DNA from: an uncultured Clostridia bacterium
Lineage (GTDB): Bacteria; Bacillota; Clostridia; Christensenellales; UBA1242
Assembly: GCA_934777505.1 (NCBI GenBank)
Contig: CAKVNM010000003.1
Location: 1 to 64,000, forward strand
Direction of reading: 5' to 3'
Length of the DNA: 64,000 nt
Shown: one piece after another, positions 41,701 through 53,700 of the stretch
Layout of the letters: each line of letters begins with the position of its first letter
Position numbering within the stretch: position 1 is the first letter of the stretch
Program-made: the position numbers and the translations under genes
Notes under the pieces: model-generated
Seen by the model: the letters and a program-made list of their open reading frames with translations, nothing else
Databases searched by the model: none
Told to the model about the DNA's origin: nothing

Positions 41701-44700
41701 TTGGAAAGAATGGCGAACAAAAGACGCTTGCAATCACAAATGCTTACTCACTTGTTTCAGCAGAACTCGTTGGAGAATATAACCTAGATGATGTTACATT
41801 AACCAACACATTTAATCACACAAACACACTAGAAGAAATCACAAACGCTCTTGCTTCAATCAGCGGTTGGCAAACAAACACAATCTACAACAGTGGATAT
41901 CCAGTGCTTGTATATAACGACTCAGTACTAGAAAAAAATGTTCCAACTCAAATTGTTTTGAGTGTTAAAGAAAATGCTTCTATTATTTCTAGCGCAAACG
42001 AAAAAATAGTTTTAAAATCAGGCAACTACAAACTTAATGACATTTTGTCAATCACAGATGGACAAACAGAACTTGATTTGAACGACCTTGTTATCAAATC
42101 GTCAAACACAAACATTTTTACTATTGATGCTAGCAATAACATTAAGTTTAGTCAACTTGGCAGTGCAAGCCTTGTGGTTTACTCCAAGTATGACAGCACA
42201 ATTTCAAGTCAAATTACAATATCTTTTGTTAACAACATAAGTGATTTCAAAATCACACAAGAACAAAATGTTGAAAGTGGAATTTTGGAAGACCTATCAA
42301 AGAAAGTTGACCAAAGTTTGTATCTATACGCTTTTGCTACTTCAAGTGGCGAAGTTATCCAAGACGAAAACTTGCGAGTAAAAGTTGAAGTTAGTAGCGA
42401 TAGTTATATTGTAGATAACACTCCTGCGTTCCTTGTTAACAACGAGCAACTTAACCTTGACGGCGAAAATTATGTGGGCTACTTCACATTTGAACAGTTG
42501 CTTTTCACAACAAAAGTAAAATCAGTTCAACAAATAGTGTTCTCTCTCTACGAACTTTCTAGCGGAGAATACTACAAGTTAACAGACAAAACTCAGTCAC
42601 TAAACCTTACAATTTTTGAAGGAATTGAATCGGTTACTCTCGACAAAGACTCGGTTAACCTAACAACAATGAACGAAGTTTCGTTCACGCTCAAAATTGT
42701 TGGAGATATCGCTCAGTTTGATGAACTCAATCTTGGCGTTGTCGAAGACGAAACACATCATGTAAGACTCGACCAAACACAAGATGATTACGACCTTGTT
42801 TTGTATAGCGAAGTTACAACACTCGACTTGCAAAACGGAAAATATGAACACAATGTTTTCTATACCTTGAAAGTTAGAGATGAATATTTGCTATTAAACG
42901 GTGACGAAAGAAAAGAGTTAAAACAAGGCTTTAACCTAACACTCACTTTTGGTTTTGACCAAGCAATCAGTAACGAAACCGTATTTCTTGGAGTTAATGT
43001 TGACCCACAAGAATTACTAAAAATTGATGTCCTTCATTTTCCAAACGGACTTGAAATCAAAAACCCAACCAAGCAAGACGAAGACAAGAGTTCGATGATG
43101 TTTGAACCAAACGAACTTCCAAGCAACACAATCACTCCGGGTGAATTTGGTATGCTCATGATTGATGTATATCCACAATACGCCTACTATGACGAAATCG
43201 AAGTTAGTTACACCGCCGAAAACGGCAACACCATGACATTTGTTCAGGTGGCTTTGAGCGAAGGCGAAACAAACAAATTCTTGCAGGTAAAACCAAGTGC
43301 ACTCATTCTAAATCAAAAGATTGTTATGAGCAAAATTTCCAATGTTAAGTTAAACGCTCTTGGCTCGCTTGAATCATCTTCGTTTAACGGAAGATATTAT
43401 GTTAAAACAATCATTCCAACACAAACTGTTGGCGGAACAAAATACAATGTTTTCGTAAAGGCAACAAACTATGACGAAAACGGCGAAGTTTCGTTTACAA
43501 TCACATCAAAACCACTTGTTATTGAAGCGTTGCCTCGTCCAAATGTCAATATTGATAGTGACGCCTTGGACGACCAAATCGACAGTGACAACACAAAGCA
43601 AATCTATATTGCTCGTGGAACTTCTCAACTAATCACAGCGACAACAACAAACTATTCAAAAAATGCAGACTTTGACATCACAACCTATGTTTATCAAAAC
43701 AAAACAAACAAAGTTCTGCTTCAAGATTACATCAACGACCAAATCGCATCTTATGTTTCACTTCATGGCGAAAATGCAAGCCAAGAAAACAGAATTGTAA
43801 AATACGATTTGACAAATCAGGGTGGAGAAAAAGTTTACTTTAACAATGACGAGTTAACCGAAATTGCAAGCAAACTTTATGCTTCTCCATATCTCACTCG
43901 AAACGGCAATCAAGTTGTGCTAAATGTTCCAATCGCAACACCAAACACAGCCGAAATTGTTGTTACAAGCAAGGTTTCAAGATTTATCAATGGTCAGGAA
44001 ATCATTTCGCAAGACTCATTAACATTTGTGGTTACAGACTTTGTTATCACAAAAGATTTGAGCATTAAAAACTCAAACGCTAACACTGTTAATATCGTTC
44101 AAAGCGAAACTCGTAGTATGGAACTTGAAATCAACGCTCTAAAAGCCACAGTTTCAAACAGCGAAATCACAGATATCACTTCTTTAATCAGTGCCAACAA
44201 GAGTAACATTCTTGACTACAAAAAGATTGGCAACACAGAAGAAGTTGAAAGATTAGAAAATCAAAACTACATTCTATCTCAACAACAAAAAGAATTAATC
44301 AATATTGTTGAAAATCAAATTGAAGCAAGCATTCAAGATTTCAACACAGAAATTTCAAAACTAAGAATTGATGACGGGGTTTACAACTCCAACTGGTTCT
44401 GGCAAGAAGGCGAAACAAAAACTTCTATTTCCAGCAAGATTGGAACAACTGGCGGAGAGTTTGACTACACATTCTTTACAAACGAAAACAAAACCAGCGA
44501 CAAAAACTTGCTCTTAATTGAAGGCGGAAAATGCACAACCGAACCAATCAACAACTTGGTGGCAGAAATCAAATTTAACTATGTTAGAAATGATGACGGA
44601 ACTTTGACCGCTAATCATATTCAAACCACAGACGACAACTCTGCGTCTAACAAGTCAGCAAGTGTGCAAGCAACCTTGTTTGTTACAACTTCTGCAACAA

Positions 44701-47700
44701 AAGATAATCCAATCCCAGTTTACACAATCACTCAATTTATGCAAATGGGCGAAGCAGATTATGTTTTGATGAATGACTTGTACTTGGTCAGCCAAGACGA
44801 CTACTTTGTTAATGCTTATCAAGAAAATGGCGAAAGTTTGTATCCAAGTCAAAGAATTGTTAGCAAAAACTATTACTACTACGATTCCAATTCAAGATTC
44901 AAATCAATCACTCCACTCTTTAAGAGTTTTGACGGCAACGGCTACAAAATTTATATCAACTCGTTTGCTCTAAGCGAAGATTTGACTTCACAAGGACTAT
45001 TTAGTTCGCTCACAAGTGACCAACTTGTCAAGAACCTACAACTTGTGTTACTAAATCAAATTAATGACGGAGCAGAAACAACATCATACACTGTTTTGCA
45101 AGACAATGTTTCAAGTGTTAACTTTGGACTATTTGTTGGCGAAAACAATGGTGTTATCACAAACTGCCAAGTAACATATTCGCACTTGACAGCAAATGGA
45201 ATAGACAACAGCGACTCCTATATTAACGGCTCGGCTCAAAACACTGTGTTTAATTTTGTTATTGACTCAGCAGTTGATGCAACCATTGGTGGATTTGTAG
45301 GTGTAAACAAAGGCTATATCACAAACAGCAGTATTGGCGAAAACTTGTTATATCACAACGGAGAAAACGGCGTTAACAAAGTGCTAAACATTTCGGCTAG
45401 CGGAAGCATTGGTGCTTTTGCTGGACAAAATGACTACAAGATTTCAGCTTGCTATGCAATGAATATTGGCGTAAAGAACACATCTGGCGATGTTTTAAAA
45501 ACAAAAACTGCTGGATTTGTTAGCGAAAACACTTCAAACGGCTCAATCGTTCAATCATTCGCAGAAGGTGCAATCAAGTTGAACGCAAGTGGCGATATGA
45601 TTCTTGATTCGACACAGATGTTTAATTTTGTTGACTCAATGGGCAATGTTGGTGGATTTGTTTATCTAAACAACGGAAAAATCAACAACAGTTATGCAAA
45701 TGTTCCACTTCAAACACCTGCTCGTAGTGCTGGATTTGTTTATATCAATTCGGGTGCTACTGCTGAAATTAGAGAATGTTTCTCAATGTCCAAATCACTC
45801 AGTCAAACCGACACAACTGCGTTTAGATACTTCACTGGCACAGACAATAAGAGTGCAGTCAACAATCTTAACGATGCAGTAATCAAAAATTGTTACTACG
45901 AAGCAGATTCTGTTTCGAGCGAAATTGATTCAAGATTTAAAGAACCAGCAACAAACATTGCTAGTGACGATTTTGGTTCAAACGAAGCAAGTTTCTACGG
46001 ACTAGAATTTAAAGCAGGAATTTGGGAAGTTGGCGTTGCCGAATATGGCGCAAACATTCGTCCTGCACTTGTTCAAACAATCACTCCAACCGAATCCACA
46101 AGGGCGCTTGTTGGAATTGAATATGTTGAGCAAGTACCTGTAAACTACAACTATCAATACAACTCAGGCAAAAAGCTTGGCGAAAAAGAAAACCCAGTTA
46201 TCATTGATGATGCCGAAACATTCCTAAAACTGTTTGCTAGACAGGAAAACACTGTTGGCGAATTCGAAATTTTGGACAAGAACGGCAACTATATGTATCA
46301 CTCGGTTAATATTAGATTTGTTAAGGATATTGATTTTGCTTCCTTTGCGGGAACAGACGAACTCAAAGCCCTTCAACAAGTTGTGTTCACTGGAACAATG
46401 GACGCCAACGGCTTTGAACTTAGAAACCTTAGAATTTTGGGTCTTGGCGATGAAACTTTGCAAGCAGACTCGTTTGGATTATTCAAACAAATCGGCTACG
46501 AAGACGGAAGCGAAGGACAAAACGCAACAACAATCAAAAACATGATTTTAAATGTTGTTGAAGTTTCAAAATCACAAAGTCAAAAGGTTGGTGTACTAGC
46601 GGGTGTTATTGTTAGAAGTACAATCACCAACATTCAAATTGACGGCGAAGGCGTAACAGTCGAAGGTCAAAACATGGTTGGTGGACTTGCTGGACTTGTT
46701 TATGGCAAGGGAACAGTAATTTCAAATATTAGTTCGAATGTTAGCGTTGTTGCAACATATTCAAATCCTAATAACAATATTTATCAACAAAACGAAAATA
46801 GTGTTAAACACTACGACTCAGAAAACAAAAACAATATTAACAATCAAATTTCCTATGCTGGCGGAATTATCGGTGTTCTTGACCTTGACAAACAAGAGAG
46901 CAAAGAACTCGAAGAATTTATCATAACTTATAGCCCAGTTTACTCATTATATACTTACGGAAGCGTTAGTATTCAAGGTGAATTTGCAGGTGGCGTCGTT
47001 GGTTATAACGGCGATGGCTCTCAGGTTTACGATAGCAAGTTTGAAATTTCATTGGCAGACGGTCAATCTATTTTGGGTAAGTTTGCTAGTGGCGGTCTTG
47101 TTGGCGAAAACTTGGGCTCAATCTCTGCGTCTAGCGTGGAAGTTAACGAAAAGAAAGTTGAAGAAATCGACACCCCATATCACAATCAAACAACTCAAAA
47201 CTTGTTTGATAGCAACGAAACAAAGCCAATGTATATTGGTGGCGTGGTTGGTTATATGCCAAGGGGCGAAATCATCAATTCGTTCAACAAAGCCCATGTT
47301 ATGCATCAAAATGCAAGATATGTTGGCGGAATTGCAGGACTTATCGGCATGAACTTTGATGACGATAACGAAAAATATGGCGTAAAAGTCGATAGCGTTT
47401 ATGTTACTGGAAATGTTTACACAAATCCAAACTATCAATACCACTATGACGGAATTGATACTGACGATGCTTCTGTTTTAACAGACGGAACTATCACAAG
47501 CGACATTTTGGCTACTTCTTACAACACAATCGGCGGAATTTATGGCAAGATTGTGTTTGACGGCAACTTTACAAACATATTTAATAATGTTGTTGGAGCA
47601 AATGACTGGCTTACAATCACAACAAAATATGGCAGTGTTCAAAGTTATATGAGAGAAGTGGTCGAAGCAAGAAAAGATACAACTGGCGACAACCTTGGAA

Positions 47701-50700
47701 GCAATGTAACTTATGTTTCACACTATGGCTACCTTGCAGGAAATATTCAAGATGTTTCGGCTAGCGGTTCGCTAGACTTAATCCAAAGCATTAATGATAT
47801 TAGCGACAAGATGTATCTTAACAACTTTATCAGTATTGGAACAGAAAGCCATACTCAAAAGATTGAAAAAGTTATTGCTGGACTAACAAGTGCAACAGAA
47901 CTCAAATTTGAGAAAAAGAACGATACAACTCTTGACGGCTACAACGGAAATGTTGATTTAAGAACAGTATATCGTGGCAATAGAGATTCATATATCAAGG
48001 GCTTTGATTGCTATCTTGGCTTTGATGCGTCCGTTTGGGACAAAGTTACAAATGTTTATCCAATGATATTCAGCAATCAACTAGAAGTTGTTGAATATAT
48101 CTACACAGAAGACGACCTTTACAGAATGGCAAACACTTCAAAGGTTATCAAAACTTACTACCTAATGAACGATATTTACTTGACTAAAAACTGGAAGCCA
48201 ATTGAAGGCTTCAAGGGCAAGTTCCTAAGCGGAAGTTCAAACGGCGAAAGTTACACAATCTACAATATCAACATGAGAGTTAGCGAAGACAAAAAGACTA
48301 GCGTTGGATTCTTTGGTTCAACCGATAGTGCGTTTATCGCAAACATCAACTTTGTGTTTGGTGGAAGATTAACTCTTCAAGACGGAACACTTGTGGAACT
48401 TTCAAGTTGGGATATCTCAAATGGCTTGTATCCATTCACAACAAGTGAGTCAGCAGTCAACGAGGCACTTCATTCTCAAACATTCTCGGGAGCAAAATAT
48501 CTTGACGACATCAATACCTATGGTGGAATCCAGTGCGAGTTCTCGGGCAATGCGTCAACAGACACAAGTGCGTTCATAGGTTCAAATGTTAACACAAACA
48601 TATATAATGTTAAAGTTAACTTTGCTGTTCAAGAAAATATCAACAGCGACCTAACTGCACAATCAAGCGTTCAGGTTACCTACTCAAACAAAAACGAACA
48701 AAACAAAGACTTAACAAACAATCTTGGTCTAATTTGTGCTCAATCGCAAGCGACAGGTGCAAACAGCGGAAGCATTGCAACCGCAACACTGGGAACACTT
48801 GTTGTTAGAAAGACTGATGACGAAGTTGTAATCAACGAGTCAAGCAAACTAGACGCAAAAATCTTTATCACTCTAAACTTTGCAGACGGCAACTCATCAA
48901 CAGTTAACAACTTTGGTGGAGCATTTGGATTTGTTTCAAATAGCGTTTCGGTTAGAAATGTTTTGGTTAAGAATGCTTTAAGTATTAGCACAAGTGGAAA
49001 ACTCAACATGGTTGCCACCGCTAGTGAAGATAACCTTAACATTGCAGGCTTTATTGCAGTTAGCAACAACGGTGCAGTTGATAACATTGTTATCAAACAA
49101 GGTGCAATCATCAATGTTAACACCAATAACAGCGAGCAATCTAACATTTCTGCATTTATCGCAAGTGCAAATCAAACCACAATCAGCAGAGTTACTGTTG
49201 GACAATCAAACGCTCACGCAATGCTAACAATCTCCAATTCTTCGTTTAACAACTTTGTTAATGCGGGAGTAACAAGACTTAGCGTTGGTGGACTAGTTGC
49301 AAGAGCAAAAGAAATCACAGTTTCTCAAAACACAAAAGTTAGCGTTTACGCAAACACTAATATCAATGATTTCAGGGCAGACAGCGTTGAAGTCGGCGGT
49401 GTGTTTGGCTATATCGCAAACTCAATGAGTGTTTACTCAATCGAGCAAAACGGACAAATTGTTCTTGGTTCGGCAAACAATATTGTTGCAACAAATCAAA
49501 TCTTGATTGGTGGATTTGTTGGCTACAATGTTAACACAAAAATTCAAAACAGCATTTCTTCTGGCGATGTTAAAATCGTAAAGGTTACAAACTTCCAAAA
49601 CGGAACGCTAAACCCAGAAGCAAACATTGGCGGATTTGCTGGTCGTGTGGGCACAAAAGAAGGCACAGACAACTCCGACCTTATTGCCGACATTTCAAAT
49701 TGCAACATTCAAATTGAAAGTTTGAACTTTGGACAAATCAATGCTGGCGGATTTGCTGGAATTTTGGACGCTCACTCAACAAACAACGAAAATGGAATTT
49801 CTTATTCACTTTCTCTTGGCTATATTGATTTTGCAATTACAAGTCCAGATGTTGTCTATAACATTGCAGGCTTTGTTGGATATCACAGCCAAGCAAAGAT
49901 TACAAATTCTTCTTCACTCACAACACTTTACACAAAAGAACATTTAGCCGAATGCGACACAACATTGGAAGGCCCAGACGCATTCGTTGCACTTTCAAGT
50001 TTGAATAGTGCAAGCGACTACGCAAACAATAATTGCTACTATGCAGAAAATCTTGCTGGCGTTGCGTCAAAAGGTTACGGCAAGGCAATCTCCATTATGT
50101 ATGTTAGACCACAAGGCGTTACAACAAGCGCTTCAAGAAACGGCAAAAATGGTGGCTCATACTTCACTTATGTTACTGCTTCAAATTCTTCAAGTGGAAC
50201 ATATCTTGCATATCAACTATTCGATAGCAAGGAAAACGACACAATTTTGAACCTTCAAAAAGTGTTCGGTGCAAGCGATATATTTGATAGTATTATCAAG
50301 TCTGGTTCAAAACTCAATCCAATCGCTGTTAATAACCTTGATAACTTGGAAGCAGACACAAACTATGTTATCGCTAGCGATATCACTTTGACTTCTAGCG
50401 TAACGCTTCCAGAAAATTCAACAGTTGTTAACTATGAATACTCCATCGTTAACTGCGGAAGCATTAGTTTTGAAGCAAAACCACACAAAATTAACGCAAG
50501 CAAAACAGTGTTTGACGAAATTTCTGCTCACTCACTTGTTAGCGGTTTGCTTGTAAATTACACAAACGAATCATTTACAACCGACTTTGCAGGACTTGCA
50601 TTCGTCAACAACGGAACAGTGTTCAACACTGTTGTTAGTGGCAATGTTTCAACTAGCAGTGCTGATGCCGTAAGTTTTGTTAAGGAAAACAACGGTTCAA

Positions 50701-53700
50701 TCGTGCTTTCTAACTCAACATTAAAAATTGACGGCAACAAATCTTCAAATATGTTTGGATTTGTTAAAGAAAACAATGGATTGATTGCTTACTCATTCGC
50801 AAACGGCGAACTCAACAACTCTGGCACAAGCAAGTCGACAATCGGCTTTGTGGGTGTCAATAACGGAGAAATTTTCAGTTCATACAGTGCAAATGTTAGC
50901 ATAAATTTTGGCAGTGATAGTTTTGGACTAGTTAAAGAAAACAATGGCACAGTCACAATGTCGTACTTTGATAGATTTGCCTTTGGGACAGACCAATCAA
51001 CCGAAACTGGCTATGCAAAAAATACTTCTTACTTCCTAAACTATGTTAACACTCCTGACAAAAACACTACAACATTCCTTAACGAAATGAGAAATCTTGG
51101 CGTTTGGTCGTCAAGTCTAGCATTCAACTATTCATATCCATCTTCAAAGACTTCATTTAGTATCAATGATGGTGACGGAGCAAGAGTTGAATACTATCCA
51201 TACCTATTAGTAACAGGTGATGATGACGAGTATGGCACAATTCAAATCAATCATGCTGGAAAACTCGATTGGATTAGGTCAATCTATGACACTGGAACTT
51301 TGCAAAACCATTTAACAATAACTTCATTTGTTCAAGTTCACGACATCGACATGAGCGTGTTTAATCGTGAATATGAGTTAGAAAGTTACAACATAACAAC
51401 ATTTACAACTATTGGCAGTGGAATAAATTCTAACTATGGATTTACGGCTAATCGCTATGATTTCAGTAAGTTATCATACAATGGTCAAAATTTTGTTATA
51501 TATAATTTATTACTCCACGGAAGTGCGTTCAAACAATCATCAACAACACTTGCATTGTTTGAAACCGCATCTAGTATTTCAAATCTTGGTGTTTCTGTGG
51601 AAATACCACAGGCTAGTCAAATGTATGTTGCAGGACTAGTTGGACAAATGGATACTGATGGTATAGTTGATAACTGCTTTGTGCAAATAGAAGCACAATC
51701 GTTGAGCAATTCTTGTTCCTATGTTGCACCAGTTGTGGCAAAAGGCACAAGTATAACATGGCAAGATTCAGATATGATAACATCAATTATCAATACCTTT
51801 GCAGTTGGTAAGATTACAATCAATAATAATGATATACATGTTGCAACGCTAGGCAATACTGTTGATGCTATAAGTATAAATGGACGAAATAGTAACTATT
51901 CAGCAGTTTCTGTTGTAGACTTAGATTTTGAAGGTGTTGAACAACAAGACAAGAAACAATTTGCGAATGCTTCATCCTTCTACTATGACCCAAATATTTC
52001 TTTGTTCACTTCGTACAGAGGAACAAAAATTTCATTTGCAGATAGTTGGTTAACAGAAAATGTTACAAACCTTCTATATGGCAAATGGAACTACTCAATT
52101 TCAAACTATCCAGTTCAAGATTGGGTTCTTCAAAACGAAAACGCTAAGCAAGTACTTGGTTATACTTCAAGTGATGAAGGCTCTGGTTCTTACCTGAGTC
52201 CATACAAATTCAGTATTATTTCTTCGCAATCTGCACTAGATAAAAAATTTACGATTGAAAATAGTAATGATAGCAGTCAAAGTTATGTTCACTTTGCAGA
52301 TGAAGTTAAGAGCATTGTTCTGCCAAGTAATGACCAAGATTCAGCAATATTTAATGGTATTAAGTTGGTAATTTCTTCTATACCATTGGATTTAAGCGGA
52401 ATTTTGTTTAATGGCAATGGCAAGACATTGAATATTACAAATCAGTCAGTTTACAAAACATTTGTAAAAGGTCCTTCAATCAAAGATATCGTTATTTCTG
52501 GATTAACACTCATAAATAACTTTGACAATATTTTCTCTACATCAGCAGATAATGTACAAATCTATAACTGCACATTTACTACAATTACAACATTATCCTC
52601 AGGCAAAACTGGTTTGTCTGCTAACCTTGGCAATGCTGTTGCAACAACTGTTGTAAAAGATAGTACATTTAATATTAGATATAATACGATTACGTTCATA
52701 CAAAATGTTGACTATGGTGGCTTAATTGTTAATCAACTAAGAGCATCAAGGTTTGAGAATGTAAAAATTAATATTAGTACTCAAAACTTTACGGTTAGTG
52801 GCAATCCTACTGGTGTTAGTCTGTTTGTTGGTAGTGCAGAAATCTCGCTAATTTCGGGTGTAAATGTTAACTTATCTGCTTTTAGTACTACAATGGATTT
52901 AGGCTCTTCAAGTTATGGTGGATTAGTTTACTATGCAGAAGAAAGTACTATTACAAATTGTAGGTTTACAACAACAATGACTGGTGGACAAGGACAACTT
53001 ACAATCAATACAGAAGCAACATCTGCCTATATTGGAATGATTGCAGGACACATAAAAAACACCACAATTTCTTATATCCAATATAACGACTACAACATTA
53101 CTTTAAACTTGGGAAAAACTAATACAAACACAACTGCTATTGAAGTTTTTGTTGGTGGTATTGTTGCATATATGACTAATAATTCAACAATCTACCAAGT
53201 AAATCTTAGAAGCAGTAATACTTTGACAGTAGTAAATAATTTTAAAACAAGCACAAACCTATCTTATGCTACACAAGAAATATCTATTGCTGGTATTGTT
53301 GGAAAAATATCTAATAAATCATTTAATTGGAATCGAAATAAAGGAGAAAGTGCTAGTAGGGCAGTAGATGTTTATAATATTACTTCTTCACTAGAACTCT
53401 CGGTCACATTAGCAAAAGATATATCTATAAATAAAACGGCAGATGATTTAGCATTAACTCAAAGATGTAATATTGCAGGAGTTATTGGCTCTGCTTTGAA
53501 TGCTAGAATAGCTGATATTACTTCAACACAATTAACGCTAACTGTCAACTTTAAGGGGTCTATGAGCAACGATGCTACATCTAATGTTAATATTGCAGGT
53601 GTGATTGGAAGTATGATGTATAGTGAGATTGCTGGACAATTAATATGTTCTAATTCAACATTTAATGTATCTATTAGCAATGATTTGAGATTAAGTGGAT

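Noticed and set aside
46978..47444. Overlapping frames of over 100 codons inside giant gene 1
   Set aside because: Both strands show such frames because of the repetitive low-stop codon pattern; none has a ribosome binding site.
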